A program made the position numbers and the translations under genes. Source: Rhodovulum steppense (lineage in GTDB: Bacteria > Pseudomonadota > Alphaproteobacteria > Rhodobacterales > Rhodobacteraceae). From it: 64,000 nt of DNA. The first letter of the stretch is position 1; each line of letters starts with the position of its first letter. Location: assembly GCF_004339675.1 (NCBI RefSeq), contig NZ_SLVM01000007.1, forward strand, positions 62,001-126,000, read 5' to 3'. A model generated the notes under the pieces. The model did no database searches. It was not told the DNA's origin and saw nothing but the letters and a program-made list of their open reading frames with translations. Below are positions 17,011 through 25,958 of the stretch, in pieces.

Positions 17011-17664
17011 ATGACGCCATTGATCAGGCCACTCGCAGCCATCGCGGTTGCGCTCGTGGTCAACATGCCAGCAGCCGCACCCGCCCAGAGCTATCAGGTC
17101 GATTGTGCGATCCTGCTCTGTCTGGCCGGAGGGTGGCCGACATCGGCTCCTTGTGCCCATGCGCGCGCTGTCTTCATCCGGCGGATCACGCCGTGGCCGG
17201 TGGAGCCTCCCCTGCAGATCTGGCGCTGCCCCATGGGCGCTTCGTTTGCAGCCCCGGCCCGGGCGCTCCCGCTGGAGCGGCTCCACGACATCACCTTCCG
17301 GACCGGATCCTCGATCGCCATGCCGACCGCTTCCTTGCCCGTCCTGCCGGTCCAAGCCTCCGAACAGGCCGATATCGACATTTCCGGCGATGCCTTCGAC
17401 TTCGTGCGCAGCATCCGCGTCTTCCATATCCAGTTCCATCAGAGAGAAGACGGTGACGGTCGTTGCATCCGCTCGGACTCGACCCGGCTCGGCTCCTACG
17501 GGGAACAGGGTGATTATCGCTGGGCCAGGTCGAGCGTGACGGCCGTTCCGTCGGCGTCCGCCCTGCCCCGCCCGAAGCATTGCGACAGGATGGTCTACCG
17601 CTCGGTCTTCGTCGACTGGCGCGATCATGCGGGCAGCTACGGTTTCGAAGAGGTCCGCTACTGA
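17011..17664 (+). CDS. Secreted cysteine-containing protein, plasmid-type, unknown function
   Basis: A 217-residue protein with a signal peptide (MTPLIRPLAAIAVALVVNMP, cleavage near residue 27). The start of the mature chain is characteristic: QVDCAILLCLAGGWP followed by RRITPWPVEPPLQIWRCPMG. The rest is beta-rich with several Arg/Asp residues and ends DHAGSYGFEEVRY. I recall proteins with this N-terminal signature near conjugation genes of alphaproteobacterial plasmids, always uncharacterised. The ATG at 17011 follows TAGGGAG. Confidence 0.75.
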   Translation: MTPLIRPLAAIAVALVVNMPAAAPAQSYQVDCAILLCLAGGWPTSAPCAHARAVFIRRITPWPVEPPLQIWRCPMGASFAAPARALPLERLHDITFRTGSSIAMPTASLPVLPVQASEQADIDISGDAFDFVRSIRVFHIQFHQREDGDGRCIRSDSTRLGSYGEQGDYRWARSSVTAVPSASALPRPKHCDRMVYRSVFVDWRDHAGSYGFEEVRY

Positions 17665-17902
17665 ACCCGCGGGGACCCGCGTTCATCGGGTTCGCCGCCT
17701 TGCAACCCTGCACGGGAGGCTGTGCATACAAAGAGAAAAGGGACACGACGCCAGACCGTGAAGCCTGACGCCGCGCCAGAGAAACCCATAAACAAGCTTC
17801 CTCTAGCGCATAGTCCAAGCCGCCGCAACCAGCAAAGTTGTTTTGCTGGCATGAATGGTGTTTGCTCACGGAATTGCGTTGGTGCCCCCCGGAGGCCCAA
17901 GC

Positions 17903-18745
17903 ATGGAACCGACCACCGGCCTGATCCTGCGACGGATCACGCAAACCGATCTTTCCGTCTCTGCCCACAAGCTCGCCACGCTGATCCTTGATGCCATCGC
18001 GTGGAAGGACGGCTATAACGGATTGCCCCGCGGCACGGCCGCCTTCACCCTCTCAGCACTGGCGGAGAAGATGGGTGTCTCGCGGCAGTATCTGAGCGTC
18101 CTGCTGAGCGAACTCGAAGTGTCCGACCTGAAGCTTGAGCGCCGCAAGCCCAACGGCAAGTTTGCCCCTTGGCTTTTTCGCTTCGCGGCCTTCGATGACG
18201 ACGAACCAGCCCACGATGCAGTGTCAGACAGAGGCGACACATCACTATCTAGAGAAGATACCAACAAAACTATCTTCTCGGGACGAATCACCATCGACGA
18301 AAGTCCGAACGTTTTCCAGACCTGCTGGGCCGACCTGATCAAGGCTGCAAAGAGAACGCTGCCCTGCTGGAACGTCGACACCCAGGTGATCTGGGATCGG
18401 TTCCTTGCCTTCAATCGCGCAAGGGGCAATGTCGCGGTTCCGGCAGGTTTCCTGCTTGGCTTCATGCGCCGATGGCGCACATCGCCAGGCACGGCTCCCC
18501 GGCCAGAGGAAGCTCCCGTGCCTCAGCGCGCCCTCGAGCGGCAGGAACGGGAACTGCTCGCGCAGATCAACGCCGCACCGATCGCCAATCGGGAGTTTCA
18601 CGCCTCGGATCTCTGCCGCGTGATCGGACAGGCGGCATATGATGCGCGCGTTCGCGACGTCATCCGGCAGTTCGGCTGCCCGAGGTTCACGGCAACCCTC
18701 GCGGTCCATGGTCTGGCGGTCATGGCGGGGGAGATCGCGAGGTGA
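17903..18745 (+). CDS. Helix-turn-helix protein, probable plasmid regulator or replication-related protein
   Basis: A 280-residue cytoplasmic protein. Residues about 45-75 (FTLSALAEKMGVSRQYLSVLLSELE in outline) form a winged-helix/HTH with a clear recognition helix. The rest is helical and charged, with no catalytic motif seen. ATG 17903 is preferred because CGGAGG lies 8 bases upstream. It stands alone, downstream of conjugation-linked genes, on the same strand as two secreted proteins. The layout (N-terminal HTH, long helical C-terminus) would fit a plasmid replication or copy-control protein, but that is inference. Confidence 0.65.
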   Translation: MEPTTGLILRRITQTDLSVSAHKLATLILDAIAWKDGYNGLPRGTAAFTLSALAEKMGVSRQYLSVLLSELEVSDLKLERRKPNGKFAPWLFRFAAFDDDEPAHDAVSDRGDTSLSREDTNKTIFSGRITIDESPNVFQTCWADLIKAAKRTLPCWNVDTQVIWDRFLAFNRARGNVAVPAGFLLGFMRRWRTSPGTAPRPEEAPVPQRALERQERELLAQINAAPIANREFHASDLCRVIGQAAYDARVRDVIRQFGCPRFTATLAVHGLAVMAGEIAR

Positions 18746-19118
18746 TCGTCGGCATCGTGACGCGGGGTTGAATTACCTGAACTGCGCTGCGCCACTACCC
18801 TACACCAGACAAGGGTACAGCACCTGATGCAGATGCTGCTTCCTGGACCAAAGATACAGCGCGCGACGCACCCTACTCGCCCGCGCCGAGGTCATGACGC
18901 TTAAACTGGCGCGCGACGTGGGCATAGACGCCTGCGTCGCGGATATCCTGAACACCTCGCTACGGTTCCCGGCAGCCCTCATCCGCCGCTTCGACAGGGT
19001 CGGGGCGGATCACATGGACAGGGTACCGTTCATCTCGGCCCAGACCTTTCTGGGATTGGGCGATGCCCGCCGACAGAGACCGCGCATTCTCCGCACCCGA
19101 ACGCCACTTTCTTCAACT
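18746..19118. other. Intergenic region with an unassigned open frame
   Basis: About 370 bp between two convergent genes. A plus-strand frame from ATG 18894 (MTLKLARDVGIDACVADIL...) reads as plausible protein for some 75 codons and then runs antisense into the gene at 19119. It may be a gene remnant; no family was recognised. No terminator hairpin was obvious. Confidence 0.25.
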
Positions 19119-22100
19119 CTAGCTTCCGCTGATGACCTTTTCCAGCAGGTCCGGGACGGCGCAGGCTGGAAGAGGCCTCGAAAAAAGGAACCCCTGCAGG
19201 CCGTTGCAACCGACCTCCTGAAGAATCCGCGCATGGTGGATCGTCTCCACGCCTTCCGCTATCGTTTCCATACCGAGGCTTCGGGCGAGGTCGACAATGG
19301 TTCGCACAACATCGCGCGACCTCGGGTCCTCCACGATGGGGGCCACGATTCGCCGGTCGATCTTCAGGACCGAGGGCGCAATTGTCAGAAGTCCGACGAT
19401 CGAAGTGTGACTCGAACCGAAATCGTCGATCTCGATCGACACGCCCGCATCCCGGAGAAGCTGCAGGTGCCGCGAAAAGACATCACTCTCCTCTTCCACC
19501 AGGATCGACTCCAGGAGTTCGAAGGCCACACTCGTTCCCGATGCGACGATTTCTCGAGCGCAGCTGACTACCTCGGGATCGTGCATTCGCGCGGAACACA
19601 CGTTGAACCCAACCTTCGGGATGTCTACCCCAGCCCTCTTCCACGTCCCCAGGATGGGCGCGGTCTTGCGCATCATGATCCGGTCGATTTCCGAGACAAC
19701 GCCGCGCTTCTCCGCGAGGGGGAGGAAGACATCCGGTGTGAGGGTGCCTCTTACCGGATGATCCCAACGGGCCAGAACTTCCAGCCCGACGACCCGCCTT
19801 CTATCTGCCGAAAGCTGCGGTTGGAACCAAGGTTCAAAAGATTCCAAACGAAGCGCTTCTTCGAACTCAAGTTCGAGGCGATGCGATTCCCGAAGGGTAT
19901 GCATGGTTGCGCCGGAGAAAACCTCAATCCGATTCCGTCCCTCGGATTTTGCCCGGTAAAGCGCGGCATCGGCATACCTCAAAACGTCCTCTCGATCGAG
20001 ATCGGTCGCTTCGATCGAGGCGATGCCGAGGCTCGCGCTGACATTGATCTGCCGCCCTTCGAACATGATCGGAGTCGCCAACCGTGATTGGATCCTTTCT
20101 GCAATCCTAAGTGCATCTTCCGCGCTTGTTCCAGGCGCCAAGATCAGTGAGAACTCGTCGCCACCGATCCGAGCCGCAAAATCGGACTCGCGCACCGAGG
20201 AGTTAAGGATGCCCGCGATGGCTTGAAGCACCAGGTCTCCACCGCGGTGCCCAAAGGCGTCGTTGAGTGGCTTGAAGCGGTCTATGTCAATCTCGATCAC
20301 GGTCAGTGTTTCCGAGGTACCAAGAGCCCGGATCGCCGCAGCAAGGTGCTCGTCATGGCCGCGGCGGTTCGGCAGGCCGGTGAGCGGATCGAGGAAGGCA
20401 AGTCTGCGATTCTCCGCCTCCATCATTTCGGCGGTTTCGCGTGCCGCGGTCATCTCGACTTCGCGGCGAACCGTGTCGCTGACATCCATGCAGACACCGA
20501 CCCAGACAACCTTTCGCTTGGCTTCCGCCCGCGCCACGGCTGCCACCTCGAACCAGACATGGCCCGTCCCTGGTCGATCGTAACGGACCCTGTGCCTCCA
20601 GGCACCCTCGCTCCCGGCCCGACCATCGATGGAGGCTGCGAGTGCGGCTCGATCCTCGCGGCGCAAACGCCCTGGAATGCAATCCGGGTCCCGCGCGAGC
20701 TCTCCTGCCTCAATGCCAGTCATTTCCAGGAACCGCTCCGAAAGATAAGGGAATCTCACCCCGCCTGAATCGTCCCGGGACACCTCGAACAGGCCGACAG
20801 GCGCGACATTGGCAATCACCCGCAAATGGTCATGGGTCCGCCTGGTCTCCTCGGCGGATCTGCGGGCTATTTCCTCCGCCTCGATCTGGTCGGTAATATC
20901 GGTAATCTTGCCAAACCAGGATATCGATCCATCCGCCTTGCGCACCGGATTTGCCCAGGAATCGATCCAGCGTCGGCCATACTTCGGATGGTGCACACGG
21001 TAGCGGAACCGCCGCGGTGAAGCACTCCGCTCCGCCTCTTCGATTGCACGACGAACCCGGCTTCTGTCTGCTGGAGCGATGTTTCGGAGGACTGCCCAGC
21101 CATCGCGACGGATCTCGTCGTCGTCGACGCCCAGGATATCCCCGAACTTGCCGCTGAAGAAAGCATACTCCAGTTTGCCCCCCGCCGAGCCGCGATGCTC
21201 AAAGATTGCACCCGGAACGTTCTCCACCACCGTGCGAAGGCGCTCGAGTGTCACGCAAAGCTCTTCCGATGCATGCTGTGCCTTCAGCCCCACCTCGGTG
21301 GCTTCTGTGACGTCGAAGACGTTCCCCGACCATGTCACCGAACAATCTTCGTTCCGGGACGGGATCGAGTAGAGCGCCATCCAACGCACTCCCTTCTCAG
21401 GGTGCTGCAGGCGATATGTGACCTGGAGCGGCGATCCGTCCCGGCGGGACCTATCCATGGCCTTGGCCAGGGTGCCCATGTCTTCTGGCACGATGTTGCG
21501 CGCGGCTGCGGCCCCATCCTCGTGTATATCGCGACCGGCAACGCCAAGGAGATCAGGCAGCTTGGCACTGAAATAGGGAAGGGTGACCGTTCCATCGAGG
21601 TTTTCATGGTGTTCGAAGAGCGCCCCGGGGGCGGAGTCGGCAAGCGTGTTAAGACGATCTCGGGCCGCACGGGCCTCCGCAGCAGTCTCCTCAAGCCGTC
21701 GTTCTGTCTCCTTTCGTTCCGTGATATCCTGAAATGCACCGAGGATCCGCACTGTGCGCCCGGCTTCGCGGACGGGCTCTCCGATCGCCCGGACATAGAT
21801 GCGCGCCCCGTCAGCGCGATCGAGTGGCAATTCGAGATCCCATGGGGTTCCTGTCTGGAGACCGGCGGAGACTGCCTGGGCGATAGTGTCCCGCACGTCA
21901 GGCGCATAGAACTTAATCCCATCCTCAAGGGTCGGGCGGTAGTCCGGAGGCACACCGTGAATTCGACAGGTTTCATCGGACCAGTACATTTCGCCCGTCT
22001 CGGGAACCAGCTCCCAGCATCCAAGACCGGCCAGCATTCCGGCATGGCGCAACAGGGCCTCGGCACGTCTCGAGAACGCCCGGCCTTCCGGTTCGGACCG

Positions 22101-22565
22101 GATGGGCAGCGCGATTCCCGTAAGTCGGATCGGCACGCACTCTTCGTTTCGGGCAGCTATTCCTCCAACCATACGGATGTGCCGGGTTGCGCCGGAAGCC
22201 GTTTTCAGCCGAAGATCGATATCGAGCGTCTCCGCGCGACCCGTCTGGATGCGGCTGATCGCGATATCACTCAGCGTCAGGTCTTCCGCTTTGCAGATTT
22301 CCGGCAGAAAGAACTCCTTTCCCACGGACGAATCCCGCCCCAATAGCGCCCGGAAACCGGGATCCAGCCACAGGTCGCAATGCTGCAGGTCCCATATCCA
22401 TGAGCCGACTCCCGCAGCGTGCAGAGCGAGGAGCTCATCCACCGACCGGTCGCCTCGCAGGTGACGTCCGCTCCGACGAGATCCAATCGCCGCCGACATT
22501 TGACCATCCCGCTTCCGCGATCTGCCCTGGAGAAGGGCATCGTTATCCTGCTTCGAACGCATCAT
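19119..22565 (-). CDS. Multi-PAS GGDEF-EAL protein (cyclic-di-GMP synthase/phosphodiesterase type)
   Basis: This 1148-residue soluble signalling protein has about five PAS-type sensor domains in residues 40-715; PAC-like ends such as FQDITERKE, GNVFDVTEA and GKITDITDQ mark their borders. The GGDEF domain follows, with an intact motif at 801-805 (IGGDEF). The EAL domain carries E929-V-L instead of EAL. It keeps the usual metal and substrate residues in FNVCSARM, ELLES, IDDFG, LKIDRR, IAEGVET and QGF. Both activities are therefore possible. There is no membrane segment, so it senses an internal or diffusible signal. It stands alone on the minus strand. ATG-ATG at 22565 has only a weak ribosome site; an ATG at 22499 would shorten it by 22 residues. 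Confidence 0.92.
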   Translation of the reverse strand: MMRSKQDNDALLQGRSRKRDGQMSAAIGSRRSGRHLRGDRSVDELLALHAAGVGSWIWDLQHCDLWLDPGFRALLGRDSSVGKEFFLPEICKAEDLTLSDIAISRIQTGRAETLDIDLRLKTASGATRHIRMVGGIAARNEECVPIRLTGIALPIRSEPEGRAFSRRAEALLRHAGMLAGLGCWELVPETGEMYWSDETCRIHGVPPDYRPTLEDGIKFYAPDVRDTIAQAVSAGLQTGTPWDLELPLDRADGARIYVRAIGEPVREAGRTVRILGAFQDITERKETERRLEETAAEARAARDRLNTLADSAPGALFEHHENLDGTVTLPYFSAKLPDLLGVAGRDIHEDGAAAARNIVPEDMGTLAKAMDRSRRDGSPLQVTYRLQHPEKGVRWMALYSIPSRNEDCSVTWSGNVFDVTEATEVGLKAQHASEELCVTLERLRTVVENVPGAIFEHRGSAGGKLEYAFFSGKFGDILGVDDDEIRRDGWAVLRNIAPADRSRVRRAIEEAERSASPRRFRYRVHHPKYGRRWIDSWANPVRKADGSISWFGKITDITDQIEAEEIARRSAEETRRTHDHLRVIANVAPVGLFEVSRDDSGGVRFPYLSERFLEMTGIEAGELARDPDCIPGRLRREDRAALAASIDGRAGSEGAWRHRVRYDRPGTGHVWFEVAAVARAEAKRKVVWVGVCMDVSDTVRREVEMTAARETAEMMEAENRRLAFLDPLTGLPNRRGHDEHLAAAIRALGTSETLTVIEIDIDRFKPLNDAFGHRGGDLVLQAIAGILNSSVRESDFAARIGGDEFSLILAPGTSAEDALRIAERIQSRLATPIMFEGRQINVSASLGIASIEATDLDREDVLRYADAALYRAKSEGRNRIEVFSGATMHTLRESHRLELEFEEALRLESFEPWFQPQLSADRRRVVGLEVLARWDHPVRGTLTPDVFLPLAEKRGVVSEIDRIMMRKTAPILGTWKRAGVDIPKVGFNVCSARMHDPEVVSCAREIVASGTSVAFELLESILVEEESDVFSRHLQLLRDAGVSIEIDDFGSSHTSIVGLLTIAPSVLKIDRRIVAPIVEDPRSRDVVRTIVDLARSLGMETIAEGVETIHHARILQEVGCNGLQGFLFSRPLPACAVPDLLEKVISGS

Positions 22566-22990
22566 GAGAAACTGTTTCCATGACAGGTTGTGGATGTTCG
22601 ATGCATTTGCGCCCGAGGTGCATGTACGGCGTCAGCAGGCATCTGACCGGAAAGCCGTATGCACGGGACCGAGGCCTCATGCCAAAACGCATCATTAATA
22701 CCGCAATCGTGGTTAATGATGGGTTAACCCCACGTTATTCATGAGCGCCCTGGTTTTGTCGCCTGGGCCTGGCGTCGGCGCGGTTCTGCAGCATCCTGGC
22801 GGTTGGCATCCGGCTGATCGTGGCGGCCTTCGCCTCCAGCGGGTGTGCGGGGGTGCGCGGGCGGCGATGTGGTGCCTTGGTGGATATCTGGGGCGACGAT
22901 CTGACATGCGAGGTCGGCCCGCGGACAGGGTGTGGGCGATCGGATCAGGCTGGCGGCGGTTTGTTTCAGGGACCGGACCAGTGCAGGGCG
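22566..22990. promoter_or_regulatory. Upstream region of the GGDEF-EAL gene with palindromes
   Basis: About 425 bp without a supported gene. The AT-rich core has CATCATTAA (22690-22698) and its exact inverse TTAATGATG (22713-22721), 14 bases apart, followed at once by the palindrome GGGTTAACCC (22721-22730). These look like protein-binding sites or a bidirectional control region for the leftward gene 125 bp away. The part from 22741 onward is GC-rich and holds no recognisable gene until the citrate-synthase remnant. Confidence 0.4.
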
Positions 22991-23158
22991 GTGATCCTGG
23001 GCCAGAGGACTGCCCAGATCCTCGCGGTCAGCCGCACGGTGGGCTGGATCTCGCAGTGGAAGGAGATGATCGCCGACCCGAACACGCGGATCGGCCGTCC
23101 CCGCCAGCTTTATACCGGCCCGACCCGGCGCGATTACGTCCACGTCGAGGACCGCTGA
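22991..23158 (+). pseudogene. C-terminal remnant of citrate synthase
   Basis: The last 50 or so codons translate to [17 protein letters not shown], then [18 protein letters not shown] and a stop. This is the conserved C-terminus of hexameric citrate synthase (the WISQWKEM and GRPRQLYTG signatures). Nothing upstream of about 22991 matches the rest of the roughly 430-residue enzyme, so only the tail survives. The full gene is presumably elsewhere in the genome. It points to a past recombination or plasmid integration at this spot. Confidence 0.85.
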
Positions 23159-23171
23159 ACCGGCCGCGCCG

Positions 23172-24833
23172 TCAGAAGAAGATATCAAGCTCCTCGGGCG
23201 GACCGGCGCCGACCTCGCCGGGCTCGGCAAGCCCGAGCCCGCGGCAGAAATCGCGGTGGATCTCGCGCTCGGACTCCATGGAATAGAGCAGCCAGAACGG
23301 GACAAGCTCCGCGTCGGGATCCGCACCCGCAGAGGGTAGCGCGGCCGCACCGGGCGATGCGGCAAGATCGGCAAGGCACGCCACCTGCGCCTGCATCGCC
23401 TCGCAGGTTTCGGGCACCGTGGCATGCAGCGACGAGGCAAGGGCCGCGATTCCATCGGTCACGATGCGTCCGGCCTGACAGACCCGGTCCAGGTCGCTGG
23501 CCACCGCCGCGCCCGCGCCTTCGATCCCGGCAATGGTCCGGGCGGTCCTGCCCTGAAGCTCCCCGATCAGGTCCGAGATCCGCGCGTCGCTGTCGCTCAG
23601 CGCATCCCGCATCTCGCGCAACTGCGCCGCAGAATCCGAGGCCAGCAGACGCAACTGGCCAGCGATCTCCCGCAGAGCCGCACCTTCGCCGCCAAGTTCG
23701 GCGCAGGCCAGGACCGCATTCGTGCCCACAAGCCGCAAATCCTCTGCCAGCGAGGAGACATCCGCCAGCACCCGCCTCAGATCGGCTATGTTGCCCGTCA
23801 CTGATTCGGCGGATGCAAGAACCCCCTCGCGGCGGCTGCGAATGGCCTCGACGGCAAGGCGCGCGCGCTCCACTGCGGAGCGCAAATCCGCGAAGGCGCG
23901 CAGCCGTCCCTCCACAGATCCGGTGCCGCCGTTACCCGCGATCTCGTCGAACCGTCCGACACTGGCCGCCAGCGTCGCGGTGATCGTCGCGGTCTCGTCG
24001 CGCAGATCGCCAAAGGCGCCGGCAAGCTGCGCATCGGCAAGACCGACCAACCAGCCCGCATCGGGATCGGACGCAGCCCGTTCGTGGATCTGCCCGGCAT
24101 GGTCGATCCGCTGGCTGGCCCGATCCCCGGTCTGAAGGCTGACGATCACCCCGTCGAACGCGGCCTGAAGCCGGTCCAGAAGCGCGGCCAGCGGCCGTCC
24201 GAATGCGCTCTCGTTCCGGCGGTCCTCGCGAAAGCCTGCCACCGCCCCGCAAAGCGCCTCGAATCCCGGCCGCAACGCCGCCACCTCGGCACGCAGGCCC
24301 GGCAACCGGCGCCGCGCCAGATTGCGCAGATGGGACGACAGTTCGACGGTGATCGCCTGCACATCGGCCAGGGTCGCCAGCGAATGGTCGAGCAGCGCGC
24401 GCGCATTGTCGGCAAAGCTTTCCAGCTTTGCGTGGCGCGGGCGCAGCGCAAAGACCTGGATCCGGGCATTGGTCGTCACGAACTGCATCATTCGGACGCT
24501 GCGCGCAACCGTGGCCACCGTTGCGCTCAACGCATCGACCTGTCGGCGCAGCGTGTCCAGATCGCCGTTGCATCGGCCCAGATCGTCGTCAAGGGTGCCC
24601 ACCGACCGGGCAAGCTGGCGCGCATAGCCATCCGCCGCCTCGATCACGCAAGGCGCGCGGTCGACCAGTTCGGCAAGCGGGCCGCGCAGCTCGGCGAAGC
24701 GGGCCTCCATCGCGATCAGCGTCTCGCCCGCGTCAAGGAATACGCGCTCAAGCCCGGCCCGCAGGCTGTCCAGCGCCGCGGCCTCGGGCGGACGGGCCGT
24801 GGGACGCATCGGGTGGGGCAGCGCGGCGGTCAC
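23172..24833 (-). CDS. Soluble methyl-accepting-chemotaxis-like protein, last gene of the che operon
   Basis: A 553-residue protein with no membrane helix and long heptad-like helices. Around residues 385-430 it has TNAVLACAELGGEGAALREIAGQ, a diverged version of the receptor hairpin tip and its flanks (compare TNAALEAARAG), so it is probably a cytoplasmic or degenerate receptor. The C-terminus is acidic and ends PPEELDIFF. The start is GTG at 24833, overlapping the cheB stop as GTGA. The role is inferred from operon position: a soluble signalling partner of this CheA. Whether it still binds CheA/CheW cannot be told. Confidence 0.7.
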   Translation of the reverse strand: MTAALPHPMRPTARPPEAAALDSLRAGLERVFLDAGETLIAMEARFAELRGPLAELVDRAPCVIEAADGYARQLARSVGTLDDDLGRCNGDLDTLRRQVDALSATVATVARSVRMMQFVTTNARIQVFALRPRHAKLESFADNARALLDHSLATLADVQAITVELSSHLRNLARRRLPGLRAEVAALRPGFEALCGAVAGFREDRRNESAFGRPLAALLDRLQAAFDGVIVSLQTGDRASQRIDHAGQIHERAASDPDAGWLVGLADAQLAGAFGDLRDETATITATLAASVGRFDEIAGNGGTGSVEGRLRAFADLRSAVERARLAVEAIRSRREGVLASAESVTGNIADLRRVLADVSSLAEDLRLVGTNAVLACAELGGEGAALREIAGQLRLLASDSAAQLREMRDALSDSDARISDLIGELQGRTARTIAGIEGAGAAVASDLDRVCQAGRIVTDGIAALASSLHATVPETCEAMQAQVACLADLAASPGAAALPSAGADPDAELVPFWLLYSMESEREIHRDFCRGLGLAEPGEVGAGPPEELDIFF

Positions 24834-25957
24834 GACGCCGCCTTGCGATCGTCGCGACCGCTGCGGGCAATAATCTCGCGGGCGATCCGGTCCAGCGGCA
24901 GGGTCTGGCAGACGGCACCCAGTTCCTCGGCGGCCCGCGGCATGCCATAAACCACGCAGGACGCCTCGTCCTGGGCGATGGTCCAAGCGCCCGCCGCGCG
25001 CATCTCGCCCATCCCCGCCGCGCCATCATCGCCCATGCCCGTCAGCAACACGCCCAGCCCGCCCTGCCCCGCCGCCTGCGCGACCGAGCGGAACAGCACA
25101 TCGACCGACGGGCGGTGGCGCGACACGCAGGGTCCGGCGCGCAGCTCGGTCCGGTAGGTCCTGCCGTCCCGGCGCAACACCAGGTGACGGTCGCCGGGCG
25201 CGATCACCGCCTGGCCCGGCACCAGCACATCGCCATCCTCGGCTTCCTTGACCGCAATGGCGCACAGCGCGTTCAACCGCTCCGCGAAGGCGCGGGTGAA
25301 ATGCTCGGGCATGTGCTGGACCACCGCGATCGGCGGCAATCCGACCGGCAGGCTTTCGAGGATCTCGCGCACCGCTTCGGTGCCGCCCGTCGAGGCACCG
25401 ATGGCGATCATCGGCGGGCCTGCACCCGGACGCGCGGCCATGGGCGGCAGGATCACATCGGCGCTGAACCGCTCTCCGGGGGCGAGCGCACGCAGTCGCG
25501 CCACGTTCCGCCTGGTCCCGCGTCCGGAAGCGCCCCTGCCCGACTGATAGGCGGCATGGATCGCGTCGCATAGACGGATCGCGGCCTCACGCCGGTCCTC
25601 GGCCGTGGCGATGCGCGGCTTGGCCAGAACCTCGGCCGCGCCCAGTTCCAGCGCCCTGAGCGAGGCGCGCGAGCCCGCCTCGGTGAAGGAGGAGATCACG
25701 ACGACCGGCATCGGACGCTGGGACATGATCTTCTTCAGGAAGGTCAGCCCGTCCATCCGCGGCATCTGCAAATCCAGCAGCAGCACGTCCGGCAGCCGCT
25801 CGCGCATCATCTCGGCGGCCTGGAACGGATCGGCCGCGGCCCCGATCATCTCCAGCCCCGGATCCTCGGCGATCAGCTTCTTGAAGGCGATCCGGATCGA
25901 GGCACTGTCGTCGATGACGAGCACGCGAACGGGGTCTTTCGGGGCCGTGCCGGTCAT
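24830..25957 (-). CDS. cheB: Chemotaxis response regulator protein-glutamate methylesterase
   Basis: This 375-residue enzyme removes methyl groups from chemoreceptors for adaptation. The receiver domain (about 10-125) has the phospho-acceptor D62 in LLDLQMPRMDG. The methylesterase domain (about 180-365) has the catalytic triad S189 (GASTGGT), H215 (VVQHMP) and D310/D311 (LTGMGDDGA). A flexible linker of about 50 residues joins them. One base separates it from cheR. It counteracts cheR in the same operon. Confidence 0.96.
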   Translation of the reverse strand: MTGTAPKDPVRVLVIDDSASIRIAFKKLIAEDPGLEMIGAAADPFQAAEMMRERLPDVLLLDLQMPRMDGLTFLKKIMSQRPMPVVVISSFTEAGSRASLRALELGAAEVLAKPRIATAEDRREAAIRLCDAIHAAYQSGRGASGRGTRRNVARLRALAPGERFSADVILPPMAARPGAGPPMIAIGASTGGTEAVREILESLPVGLPPIAVVQHMPEHFTRAFAERLNALCAIAVKEAEDGDVLVPGQAVIAPGDRHLVLRRDGRTYRTELRAGPCVSRHRPSVDVLFRSVAQAAGQGGLGVLLTGMGDDGAAGMGEMRAAGAWTIAQDEASCVVYGMPRAAEELGAVCQTLPLDRIAREIIARSGRDDRKAAS

Positions 25958-25958
25958 G

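Noticed and set aside
18894-20087. 397-codon plus-strand frame
   Set aside because: Most of it is antisense to the EAL domain; only the first part before 19119 could be independent, and it is noted separately.
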